Assembly (NCBI RefSeq): GCF_003437535.1
Contig: NZ_QSQT01000011.1
Location: forward strand, 1 to 64,000
Source of the DNA: Phocaeicola plebeius
Lineage (GTDB): Bacteria > Bacteroidota > Bacteroidia > Bacteroidales > Bacteroidaceae
Reading direction: 5' to 3'
Length of the DNA: 64,000 nucleotides
Positions 54,687 to 63,010 of this stretch are shown here, piece by piece (positions within the stretch are counted from its first letter, which is position 1; every line of letters starts with the position of its first letter). The position numbers and the translations under genes were made by a program. The notes below the pieces were generated by a model. The model searched no databases. It was not told the origin of the DNA and was given only the letters and a program-made list of their open reading frames with translations.

Positions 54687-56675
54687 TCAGTACAAATACC
54701 TGTCCCGCAAATATTCTTTCCACTTTCTGTCTTTCTCGCAAGAGAAAAACACATAATGTCCCATTGCTTCAAACAGTCGCTCATAAGTAAGAGGAAGAAA
54801 GGTGCTCTGGCCTTTCTCTGTCAACAAACGCTCGTATTCAGGAAGCACCTTCTCATAGTGTTTGTTCCCGGAAGGATACAAATGCACCGACAAGAAATGT
54901 TGGATGTCTGAATGCTGTAGCATCGACATGCCAAGCATGTGATTACGCCACAACTGACGGTAATCATCTTCTATCAGAATCTTTGGAAAAGCCTCTTCGT
55001 CAGTAGCAGCCAAAACCGTATGATAGCATCCGCTCTGAAGAGTAACACGAAGGTATTCTTCGCTTAATTTTTCTCGAGTATGTTTGTATTCAGACGAGCC
55101 AAACTGCAACTTATAAGCCATTTCCGTGTATTTTACTTCTATACCGATTCCACAGAAAGCATCCGAATTATCCTTGTACGCAATATAACAGTCAAACGAG
55201 GTACCGTCATTCAAATAGCGCCATCCATCTGTAGTGTCTGCAGAAGAAGGAGCATATTCAACCCGGATACAGGTCACCTCCTTCACTTCCAGCCCTGTCA
55301 GTTCCCTCAAGAGTTCACCACACGCTTCTTTCGCACGAGAAGTAAGTCCCATCGGGAAAAACAAGTTCCACGGAATATGTTCACTACGGAGTAAGTTAGC
55401 CCATAACGGCTGTCTGTACGCCCCTATGGCAGACAAGATTTCTTTCCGGAAACCTTCGTAGAAATTCAATCCTTTCCGGGCATCCTTTTCCTGAAGCACA
55501 TTGCCATAATAGTTCTTCGTACCATCCTGCCTGTTCAATGAATTGGCCTCACATCCCACCTGCAAACAATTCCGACGGAAATCAGATTGTTTGGTCCGAG
55601 CAATACGCTGCCAGTCCGTGTCTCCTGCATAAAGCTCGACTTTTTCAGTTATCGCCACCTTAATCACCCCATCCAGACGATTCTCGAAAATGCGGTAAGC
55701 TTCTTCTATCTCATTAAGCGGGAAGCGGTGTGTAATGAGTGGCGTAGTGTCAATCTTTCCTTCTGCTATCAGCCGGAGAATTTCGGCACAATCGCAACCG
55801 TCTACCCCGCCTGTCTTGAAGGTAAGGTTCTTGCCGTACATGTCGGGCAAGGGAAGCACCTGCGGACGATCGTACAAAGCCACGACGGTCACAATGGCAT
55901 TCGGACGAGCGCACTCCCAAGCCAGCTGGAAGGTATCATCGGCTCCGGCCACTTCAATGACTACATCGGCTCCTCCATGCGCGCTGTGAGCTTTCACAAA
56001 CTCCTGACACTGTTCCGGCGTAGTGACCAGTACCTCGGGATAATGGGTCTGCACGAAACGGATACGCTCTTCTGATTTCTCACATACAATGAGACGACGC
56101 GGATGTTTCAGCCGGGCACAGAGCAACGTACAGATTCCTGTAGGTCCGGCTCCAATCAGCAGCACCGTATCTTCGGGCGTAATTTCCGAGATACGGGCAG
56201 CCCAAAAGCCAGTGGCCAGGATGTCGCCCACGAAAAGTGCCTGCTCGTCCGTCACTCCGTCGGGAATACGGTTCAGTCCTTGGTCAGCATGCGGTACCCG
56301 CACGTATTCCGCTTGTCCCCCATCGATACGGCAACCCAGTGCCCATCCTCCGTCGGGGTCCTCACAATTGTTTACATATCCGTGCTGACAGAAAAAACAT
56401 TCCCCACAGAAGGTCTCCACGTTGACCGTCACCCGGTCACCCGGCTTCACGGTAGTGACCTCCGCTCCTACTTGTTCCACGATGCCCACCATCTCATGCC
56501 CCACCGTAATACCCGGTACAGCACGCGGCACACTGCCGTGCTTGATGTGTAAATCGCTGGTGCAGATACTTCCCAACGTGACGCGCACCAGGGCGTCTTT
56601 CGGGTCTTTCAGTTCGGGCACAGGCTTCTCTATCAGTGAGAAACGGCCGTGCTCCATATACGTATAAGCTAACAT
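54687..56675 (-). CDS. Zinc alcohol dehydrogenase fused to a PGN_0703-type restriction endonuclease domain
   Basis: 662 residues from ATG 56675 (MLAYTYMEHGRFSLIEKP). Residues ~1-349 are a complete medium-chain zinc dehydrogenase: GHEMVGIVEQVGAEVTTVKPGDRV, a structural-zinc Cys set CGECFFCQHGYVNNC, and nucleotide loop LLIGAGPTGICTLL. Residues ~355-662 match the PGN_0703 family, with DTDWQRIARTKQSDFRRN at the front and a nuclease-like core FDCYIAYKDNSDAFCGIGIEVKY (D...ExK). The two functions have no known link. A lost stop codon joining two neighbouring genes, or a sequencing error, would explain it; the junction is near 55628. Confidence 0.8.
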   Translation of the reverse strand: MLAYTYMEHGRFSLIEKPVPELKDPKDALVRVTLGSICTSDLHIKHGSVPRAVPGITVGHEMVGIVEQVGAEVTTVKPGDRVTVNVETFCGECFFCQHGYVNNCEDPDGGWALGCRIDGGQAEYVRVPHADQGLNRIPDGVTDEQALFVGDILATGFWAARISEITPEDTVLLIGAGPTGICTLLCARLKHPRRLIVCEKSEERIRFVQTHYPEVLVTTPEQCQEFVKAHSAHGGADVVIEVAGADDTFQLAWECARPNAIVTVVALYDRPQVLPLPDMYGKNLTFKTGGVDGCDCAEILRLIAEGKIDTTPLITHRFPLNEIEEAYRIFENRLDGVIKVAITEKVELYAGDTDWQRIARTKQSDFRRNCLQVGCEANSLNRQDGTKNYYGNVLQEKDARKGLNFYEGFRKEILSAIGAYRQPLWANLLRSEHIPWNLFFPMGLTSRAKEACGELLRELTGLEVKEVTCIRVEYAPSSADTTDGWRYLNDGTSFDCYIAYKDNSDAFCGIGIEVKYTEMAYKLQFGSSEYKHTREKLSEEYLRVTLQSGCYHTVLAATDEEAFPKILIEDDYRQLWRNHMLGMSMLQHSDIQHFLSVHLYPSGNKHYEKVLPEYERLLTEKGQSTFLPLTYERLFEAMGHYVFFSCEKDRKWKEYLRDRYLY

Positions 56676-56686
56676 ATTCTTCTGTA

Positions 56687-56989
56687 TTAATCGATTACTT
56701 CTATCAGGAAACTCACCGGACGGAAACCGTCGTTGCACGAAATCATAGCCGAACGTTCGTTCTTCATCCAGCCGTCATAAAAATTGCTTCCCCCATGAGC
56801 CAGTGCCATCACGAAAGGCGACATGCTCTGCCATGCACTCTCACAAAGTCCCTCAGGCTTCTCCCAGGCATTAGCAATGAACACCTGCCCTTCTTCCATG
56901 TCACACGCATGTTCGATGGGATTCTCATACTTCTCCATTAAATCCCGGTAACACGCCTTTCGCATTACGGTTATTCGGATTTTCTTCAT
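56687..56989 (-). CDS. TIGR04076 family protein
   Basis: 100 residues from ATG 56989. A strong ribosome binding site (AGGAGG, 57000 region) precedes it; a GTG 18 bases earlier is rejected because it would sit in that site. Landmarks are MRKACYRDLMEKY, EGQVFIANAWEKPEGLCESAW and GGSNFYDGWMKNE, typical of the TIGR04076 family, whose role is unknown. It lies between the DUF1810 gene (14 bp upstream) and the dehydrogenase fusion (11 bp downstream), so the three form an operon. Confidence 0.85.
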   Translation of the reverse strand: MKKIRITVMRKACYRDLMEKYENPIEHACDMEEGQVFIANAWEKPEGLCESAWQSMSPFVMALAHGGSNFYDGWMKNERSAMISCNDGFRPVSFLIEVID

Positions 56990-57003
56990 GCCTTTTCCTC
57001 CTT

Positions 57004-57399
57004 TCACTCATAAAAATACGCCTTCAGCACTTCTCCGAACACCTCTCCCGGTGCAATCTTATCAAACAGCTTCATCGAAGTATGCAGTTTCAATACATCC
57101 ACCTCCGACCCCATCAGTTCCCGCACCGTACGATGGCCACGATGACCTAACAAGGCATGGGAGATTTCCCGCAGGCGGACACCCAATACAGGATGTGCCA
57201 GATAAGCCCGGGCCTCTTCTTCCCCGTCCAGTCCATAAAACTCCGAGTTGTAACTATAGCCCAGCCCCTTCTGCTGAGGGAAGATATACCAAATCCAATG
57301 GCTGCGCTTACCTCCATTTCTGATTTCCTTCAATGCCACAGGATACACGCCTTCCTGCGCATCCAGAAACCGTTGCAGATTAAACTTCGTGTGCGACAT
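57004..57399 (-). CDS. DUF1810 protein
   Basis: 131 residues, cytosolic and alpha-helical. Family hallmarks are YPVALKEIRNGGKRSHWIWYIFPQ, YSYNSEFYGLDGEEEARAYLAHPVLG and DVLKLHTSMKLFDKIAP. DUF1810 proteins are small and widespread and some lie beside DNA- or ADP-ribose-linked genes; the role is unknown. It heads the minus-strand operon with TIGR04076 and the dehydrogenase fusion. A promoter lies at 57424-57455. Confidence 0.9.
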   Translation of the reverse strand: MSHTKFNLQRFLDAQEGVYPVALKEIRNGGKRSHWIWYIFPQQKGLGYSYNSEFYGLDGEEEARAYLAHPVLGVRLREISHALLGHRGHRTVRELMGSEVDVLKLHTSMKLFDKIAPGEVFGEVLKAYFYE

Positions 57400-57423
57400 A
57401 TTCCTTCATTTTTTATCTTTACT

Positions 57424-57455
57424 CAAATGTAAGGATAATCCCTTAATGAGCCAAC
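57424..57455 (-). promoter_or_regulatory. Promoter of the DUF1810 operon
   Basis: On the minus strand TACATTTG (57424-57431) is an exact -7 and GTTG (57452-57455) is one base from TTTG, at 20 bp spacing. The start site lies about 20 bases before the ATG. Confidence 0.55.
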
Positions 57456-57506
57456 GGTCGCGAGGAGAATTATTTTTGCCACAAGAACGATTTTCCTCCC
57501 TAATTC

Positions 57507-57537
57507 TTCGTTAATTAAAGAGTTATGCTTATATTTG
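57507..57537 (+). promoter_or_regulatory. Promoter of the long leader before the AAA ATPase gene
   Basis: TATATTTG (57530-57537) matches TAnnTTTG; TTCG (57507-57510), 19 bp upstream, is one base from TTTG. Transcription would begin near 57544, giving an untranslated leader of about 310 nt before the ATG at 57853. Confidence 0.5.
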
Positions 57538-57852
57538 TTCCGAAAATGCGCACAAGGCGGTTTTCATCGCACATTGATTTAGATACAACAAATGATCGTT
57601 AAAGATGTCACACACAAAGTTTTCGTTACGTTCCGCTGAGGTCCTGACCGGATTTTTCTCAGCATAGGAATCGAATGAATTATTGCTTCCGACAAGGAGG
57701 CCGGGATTGTTGTGCTCTTTGACGTACTAGCCGCGCACCTCTCTTTCGATGGGGAAACGAGAGGGAATTTACGCTGCTACGGACCTTCAGTGTCCGTAAG
57801 CTTCTATCTTTATCTATTTCTATTTTCTCATTTTAAAATTCGTTTGTTGTAT
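57538..57852 (+). other. Long structured leader region, no gene found
   Basis: About 315 bases without a convincing coding region. Several stems are visible. GCTGAG (57635-57640) pairs with CTCAGC (57658-57663). CCTCTC...GAGAGG pairs in the area 57739-57766. A 7-bp stem TACGGAC...GTCCGTA encloses CTTCAGT near 57778-57800. A long frame beginning earlier has no ATG that precedes the ATPase in a sensible way. It may be a 5' regulatory leader or an sRNA; no known riboswitch class is recognised. Confidence 0.4.
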
Positions 57853-59739
57853 ATGAAAAATGTTATGTTACGTGCTACACGCACCTTTATTGAAGATCTC
57901 TGTGCTCCCGAATATGCTCACAACCACCTCGCCGTGGAAATCTCTCATCCCGATGGTTTTACCGATGCCCAGGAACTTTCTATCCGGGTGTATTCCTGCG
58001 AATACCGCCTGTTGGGCTGTGATACCCGTTCACTGAAAGGGAAAAAGTCCCGAAAAGTACGGTTCGACATCCTCTCTGAAGAAGAATGGGAAGCCGGACT
58101 CTACCGTATCTATGTCTACCGCAACGGACGCCCGGTGGGATGGACACTCTTAGAACTCTATTCCGGCTACGAATGCTGGGACAAGACCGAGGTGGAGGAT
58201 TTCCAGACCCGCCCTGAAGAAAAATACTTTGCCGAGACCTTCTGTTTCCTGCCCTTGTTCTCCTGGATGCACCAGGAACAATGTGACTCGAACCTCATCC
58301 GGCAGTTCCTCGAAACATTGTATGCGCTCGACAGCCATCAGCTTGCCGTACCTCACCTGCTTGTTTCAGGCAATCAGGCTCGCAAATATGCCGCCCGCCT
58401 GCTGGCCCTTCATTTTTGTGAAAAGCAAACCGCTCTTTGCAACCATTTCTCCCTACAAGAATTGCTGGAGGGTTCCCTGCAATGGAAAGTCCTACAAGAG
58501 AAGATGGACACCCGAAAAGTGGTGCTGGTGGAAGTGCCCTACAAGGAGTACACCCGACAGGAATCCAACCTGCTCGACCTGTTAGGAAACCTGATGGAAC
58601 AGAAAGTTTCTTCTGGCCCTATCTTCATCTTCTACGGCACAATGGACAGTACCTATCAGTTGCGCAGATGCAGCACAGCAATGAGCCGCATCTTTACGGA
58701 AGAGAACACCATCTATACACCCGACAAGGCGGAAACCGATGACCCAAGCGAAGCCTTTCCGGTAGATGATCTTCCTTTACCGTTTGATGAAGAACAGCCG
58801 CTTCCGCATACCGAAGAAGATAGTCCCCTGCCCGAAGACAACATGCCATCGGATGCCGAACAAGCCCTGCAGGAGATGGTAGGACTGACCCGCCTGAAGG
58901 AAGACTTGCAGGAGGCCCGGATGATGGCCGCCTTCATGAAGCGGCGTATGGAATTAGGTCTCGACACGGAACTGGACAACCGCCACCACATGCTGTTCTT
59001 AGGCAATCCCGGTACAGGAAAGACGACGGTGGCCAAACTCATCGGACAGCTGTATCACCAGATGGGGCTGCTTTCCAGCGGACATACCATAGAAACATGC
59101 CGCACAAAACTGGTGGGCGAATACATTGGTGAAACAGAAAAACACATCAGGCAAGCCATTGAGGAAGCCCGGGGAGGCGTACTCTTCATCGACGAAGCCT
59201 ACACCCTGATTACCACGAAACAAGAAACGAAAGATTTCGGGAAAGAGGTGATTCACGCCCTGCTCACTGTGCTCTCAGAACCCAATCCCGACATGATTAT
59301 CATCCTGGCTGGCTACGAGGACAAGATGCAGCAGATGCTCCGTACCAACCCCGGCTTGCAGGAACGTTTCCCTCTCCAGTTCTACTTTGACGATTACAAT
59401 GCGGACGAGCTGATGGAAATGGCACACCGTCTCTTGCAGAAACGCAATTTCCAACTGACTTCCGAAGCGGACAAGGAACTGTATACCCTGATTGTGGAAG
59501 CCACCGCCCAGCGCGATGAGTATTTCGGCAACGGACGCTGGCTGCACAACCTGATTGAGCAGGGTATCATCAAATGCATGGCCCAGCGTATCATGTCGCA
59601 ACCTTCTATTCCCGACAATACCTTCCTGTTCCGTACTATCACCCAGGAAGATGTCGTAAAGGCAGGTAATCGTCTCCGCGGCAAGCAGGTAGTGAAACTG
59701 GAACCGCAGCCCATCCGTCGCATTGGATTCAGGGCCTGA
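57853..59739 (+). CDS. CbxX/SpoVK-type AAA ATPase with N-terminal unknown domain
   Basis: 628 residues from ATG 57853 (MKNVMLRATRTFIEDL). Residues 1-340 form an unrecognised alpha/beta part (HLAVEISHPDGFTDAQELSI, FCFLPLFSWMHQEQCDSN). An acidic linker follows (PLPFDEEQPLPHTEEDSPLPE). Residues ~350-600 are the AAA core: Walker A LGNPGTGKTTVAKLIGQLY, Walker B GGVLFIDEAYTLI, sensor-like IIILAGYEDKMQQML and NPGLQERFPLQFYF. Such ATPases act as hexameric remodellers; the client is unknown. It has a long leader upstream and a terminator downstream. Confidence 0.88.
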   Translation: MKNVMLRATRTFIEDLCAPEYAHNHLAVEISHPDGFTDAQELSIRVYSCEYRLLGCDTRSLKGKKSRKVRFDILSEEEWEAGLYRIYVYRNGRPVGWTLLELYSGYECWDKTEVEDFQTRPEEKYFAETFCFLPLFSWMHQEQCDSNLIRQFLETLYALDSHQLAVPHLLVSGNQARKYAARLLALHFCEKQTALCNHFSLQELLEGSLQWKVLQEKMDTRKVVLVEVPYKEYTRQESNLLDLLGNLMEQKVSSGPIFIFYGTMDSTYQLRRCSTAMSRIFTEENTIYTPDKAETDDPSEAFPVDDLPLPFDEEQPLPHTEEDSPLPEDNMPSDAEQALQEMVGLTRLKEDLQEARMMAAFMKRRMELGLDTELDNRHHMLFLGNPGTGKTTVAKLIGQLYHQMGLLSSGHTIETCRTKLVGEYIGETEKHIRQAIEEARGGVLFIDEAYTLITTKQETKDFGKEVIHALLTVLSEPNPDMIIILAGYEDKMQQMLRTNPGLQERFPLQFYFDDYNADELMEMAHRLLQKRNFQLTSEADKELYTLIVEATAQRDEYFGNGRWLHNLIEQGIIKCMAQRIMSQPSIPDNTFLFRTITQEDVVKAGNRLRGKQVVKLEPQPIRRIGFRA

Positions 59740-59768
59740 AAAACAAACCTGACTTCTTTATCGAAATA

Positions 59769-59820
59769 AATAAGAGTCCCCCTGCTTTCGCTGCAATGTG
59801 AAGCAGAGGGACTCTTTTAT
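59769..59820. terminator. Bidirectional terminator
   Basis: AATAAGAGTCCCCCTGCTT and AAGCAGAGGGACTCTTTTATT form a strong stem with one mismatch, ending in a T-rich run on the plus strand and A/T-rich sequence on the other. It lies between the convergent AAA ATPase and lipocalin genes. Confidence 0.85.
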
Positions 59821-59833
59821 TTCCCATATCCTC

Positions 59834-60346
59834 TCATTTATTAAACACTAACTTGTCCGTGTCATACCCGCGCTGGCGCAACTTACCTATCAATTCCTGA
59901 AGTACTTCGTCGGGCAGGGTTTCTTCGCGGCTCATAATCCAGAGATACTTATCGCTGCTACTGCCTATCAGCACGTAGCGATAGTCCGGGTCAATATCGA
60001 GCACGTAATAATCGGCATAGAACCACAGGAAGAACGAAACTTTCAACTTGCCGGGGTCGTTCGGATCGGGCTGTTTGGCCTTTCCCTTGATTTCCTTATA
60101 CTTTCCATCTTTGTATCCCGCATTCAGCACCTCAATGCGTCCGTTGGAAAGCAAGGTATATGTGGCCGTTACACGGGTCATGCCCTTTTCAAAGCGGTGG
60201 TCATAACGGGCTATTTCGTGCCACTTCCCCATAAAACGCGGTACGTCGAACGTCTGTACCGTCCGGTTGTCTATCTCAGTGCTGTTACCACTCTGGCAAC
60301 TGCCCAGGCCCAGCAGGGCACACAAAAGAATCAGGATGTGTTTCAT
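59834..60346 (-). CDS. Lipocalin family lipoprotein (Blc-like)
   Basis: 170 residues. A lipoprotein signal (LLCALLGLGSC) is followed by the lipocalin landmarks VPRFMGKWHEIARYDHRFEKG (GxW), TATYTLLSNGRIEVLNAGYKDG, YYVLDIDPDYRYVLIGSS and the closing LWIMSREETLPDEV. It is an outer membrane lipoprotein that binds lipids or small hydrophobic molecules, as E. coli Blc does. Confidence 0.93.
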   Translation of the reverse strand: MKHILILLCALLGLGSCQSGNSTEIDNRTVQTFDVPRFMGKWHEIARYDHRFEKGMTRVTATYTLLSNGRIEVLNAGYKDGKYKEIKGKAKQPDPNDPGKLKVSFFLWFYADYYVLDIDPDYRYVLIGSSSDKYLWIMSREETLPDEVLQELIGKLRQRGYDTDKLVFNK

Positions 60347-60463
60347 ATATCTTCTATATTTAAATAAACAATGCCTCCAACAAATATACTGAAAATTATA
60401 CCACTTATCTCTTGTCGTTCAAAAAAATAAGAGCCGACTATTACCGGTTTTACAAATAATGCC

Positions 60464-60471
60464 TATCTTTA
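60464..60471 (+). promoter_or_regulatory. -7-like element before the TPR gene
   Basis: TATCTTTA differs from TAnnTTTG in the last base; it lies 53 bases before the ATG at 60524. TTTT at about 60448 is too close to serve as a proper -33 element. Confidence 0.3.
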
Positions 60472-60523
60472 TCCACAGTCAAATCATTTTCAAAAGACAT
60501 CACACACAATAAAACTGAAATCT

Positions 60524-63007
60524 ATGATAAACACACCATCTCTTACCTGTTTCTGTACGGCACTGCTAATTTCTGTCAGTCTTTCAGCGCAAGTTTCACA
60601 AAAAGGCAACGTACGCATTTTCAACTCACAACATACCCCCTTGCCCGGAGTACAACTAATGGCCATCGGTGCACCTGCTACTGATACAGACAATAATGGG
60701 GAATTTTGCTTTCATTTTCTGAATCACAAAGCAGGCACAGCTATCAGTTCTCCACAAGCCTACAAGAAAGGGTACGAAGTCGTCAACAGCGACATGCTCA
60801 ACGGCTGGATTCTTTCAGAGAAGCGTTCATTGGACATTGTCATGGCCCCGGAAGGTACCATCGAAGAACAAAAGAATCACTACTACGCCATTGCCATATC
60901 ACATTTTTCCAAGCTTCGCAATAAGACAGTACAGGAAATCAACCATTTGTACGCCCAGCAGAAAATTACGCAAGCAGAAAGAGCCCAACGACTGAAAGAA
61001 CTGGCAGAAGAAAACCACACTTTCATGAACATGCTGGACAAGTATGCCGAGAAATTTGCCCGAATCAACCCCGACGATATAACCCAAATAGAGAAACAAG
61101 TGCTGAAACTGGTAGAGGATGGCAAACTGACAGAGGCAATAGAATTATATAACAATTCCGGCTTGATTGTTCAGGCCCGCCAAAAGCTACAGCAACGCAC
61201 ACAAGCCGATGAAGACATTGATTTGCTGGCAGAACGCATGTATCGCTACGCCGACCTGTGTGCACTGGCCGGAGGAAAGGAAAATGAGCAGAAAGCTTAT
61301 GACACCTACAAGTGGATTGCAGAAATATTGCCCGACCGATTTTCCTACGTCCTAAAATACGTCCTACAAAAAATCACCTTAGGAGAACAAGACCTGGAAG
61401 AATGGGCAGACCGCTGTCAGAAACTGGCATTCGATGAAAAATCGCTTATTCAGGTTCTTAATCTGAAGACACTCATTGCCACCAATATCCGAAAAGACTA
61501 CTCCAAGGCCTTCGAATACAACCAGCAGGCACTCGAAATCCTGCAACAGGCACAAGAAGCCATGCCATCGGGCGACTATCTGGCCGTAATGCAAATCACG
61601 CTTCACCAGACGGCCTACCTGCTCGAAGCCATACATGAATGGAAACAGGCAGAAGAGGTATATTTGAGCAATATCAAAAACCTTGAAGAACAAATAGCCG
61701 TTAGTGACAATCAGCTGTTTATCCGGATACAGAAAGGTTCTCTTCTAGATTCCTATACTTCACTGATGAGGCTTTATTCCCAAAAGGAAGATTTGGAGAA
61801 GGCCCGTCAGACTGCAGCAAAAATCAAAGAAATCAGCCTCAACGACCCCGACCTTGACGAGGAAAAGAGAATTTCCATCGAACTGAACTACCTGGATATG
61901 CTACTGGATTTTGCTATGAATGCCGGTCAAATGAAAGATGCTTATAAAATAGCTGCTGAGGCATACACAAAAGCAGAAGTACTTTACCAGAAAAATCCGA
62001 TTACCAAAGCAGCTGAGTTCCTGCAACGATACATCGTCTACCTGCAACTGAGTGTAGATTCCGAAACCGACGCATTCCCAGAAAGAGCAGAACTTTTGAG
62101 AACGAGAATCGAACAAGAGTTCACTTCTCTTTCACCCGATTTTAAAATCAACGCCTTGCACAATCTGGAGATGATGTATTCCACTTATTATTCGCGAAAA
62201 GGCAACCAGCCAGAAGAACGGCGCAGCCTGGTCAAAGCCTACCAATACACCAAGAAACTAAGTGAATCCAGCAGTTCCCAGTTTACCCAGGAAAATCTTT
62301 ATGCACGAGCCAAATACATTGATGTACTGATTGCAGAATCTAAAAACCAGGAAGCCGCCCAGGAAGCTCTTGAACTCGATGCCCTCTATTCCATACAATC
62401 GGCCTGGGGATACCAAAACCTGAGTGTAGAAAGCAGCATGGGAGTCGCACTGGTATGCGGCGGATATTATGAACTCGGATTGAAATACCTGGAACGCGTA
62501 AAAGAAGGACGGGAAAAGGAACTGAAGAAATATCCCCACAACAACGAACTCAAAGCAAATACATGCAGCACCTACAACAACCTTTCCCTGGGTTATAGCA
62601 AACTGAAAAAATACAAGCAGGCACTGAAGGAACAACTAAAAGCCTACACACTGATGAAAGACCTATATGCACAAAACAAAGCACAGTTAGGAACGAACTA
62701 CATGCTCATCACGATGAACATCAGTGTGAACTACTATCAGAATGGCGATAACCAGCAGGCCCTGCACTACCTGGAAGAAGCTTCCGCCATAGCCGAGGAG
62801 ATGAAAGCACTATTTCCGCAGTATTTCGCCACCTACCCTATTGTCGTCAAGCTGGCCAAGGGCGATTTGCTCAGCAAACTTTCACAACCGGGAGCACAGG
62901 AACTGCTGAAGGAAGGGCTGGAATACAAGGCAGGCTCCCAGCCGAATGATGCCCTACTGCTGTACACCCTGAAAGAATACCACAGCAACGGGCTCTATAC
63001 CAAGTAA
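60524..63007 (+). CDS. Exported TPR-repeat protein with CarboxypepD_reg-like domain
   Basis: 827 residues. A signal peptide (MINTPSLTCFCTALLISVSLSAQ) is followed by a CarboxypepD_reg-like beta-sandwich at about 25-110 (GNVRIFNSQHTPLPGVQLMA, DTDNNGEFCFHF). A helical block follows with EEQKNHYYAIAISHFSKLRN, then many tetratricopeptide-like repeats from about 190 to 800 (SKAFEYNQQALEILQQAQEA, YKQALKEQLKAYTLMKDLYA). It is a periplasmic or envelope scaffold of unknown partner. It converges with the gene at the right edge, with only 3 bp between their stops. Confidence 0.85.
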   Translation: MINTPSLTCFCTALLISVSLSAQVSQKGNVRIFNSQHTPLPGVQLMAIGAPATDTDNNGEFCFHFLNHKAGTAISSPQAYKKGYEVVNSDMLNGWILSEKRSLDIVMAPEGTIEEQKNHYYAIAISHFSKLRNKTVQEINHLYAQQKITQAERAQRLKELAEENHTFMNMLDKYAEKFARINPDDITQIEKQVLKLVEDGKLTEAIELYNNSGLIVQARQKLQQRTQADEDIDLLAERMYRYADLCALAGGKENEQKAYDTYKWIAEILPDRFSYVLKYVLQKITLGEQDLEEWADRCQKLAFDEKSLIQVLNLKTLIATNIRKDYSKAFEYNQQALEILQQAQEAMPSGDYLAVMQITLHQTAYLLEAIHEWKQAEEVYLSNIKNLEEQIAVSDNQLFIRIQKGSLLDSYTSLMRLYSQKEDLEKARQTAAKIKEISLNDPDLDEEKRISIELNYLDMLLDFAMNAGQMKDAYKIAAEAYTKAEVLYQKNPITKAAEFLQRYIVYLQLSVDSETDAFPERAELLRTRIEQEFTSLSPDFKINALHNLEMMYSTYYSRKGNQPEERRSLVKAYQYTKKLSESSSSQFTQENLYARAKYIDVLIAESKNQEAAQEALELDALYSIQSAWGYQNLSVESSMGVALVCGGYYELGLKYLERVKEGREKELKKYPHNNELKANTCSTYNNLSLGYSKLKKYKQALKEQLKAYTLMKDLYAQNKAQLGTNYMLITMNISVNYYQNGDNQQALHYLEEASAIAEEMKALFPQYFATYPIVVKLAKGDLLSKLSQPGAQELLKEGLEYKAGSQPNDALLLYTLKEYHSNGLYTK

Positions 63008-63010
63008 CTT

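Noticed and set aside
57712..57852. Upstream extension of the AAA ATPase to a non-ATG start at 57712
   Set aside because: The extension reads low-quality sequence through leader hairpins; MKNVMLRATR at 57853 is a better start.
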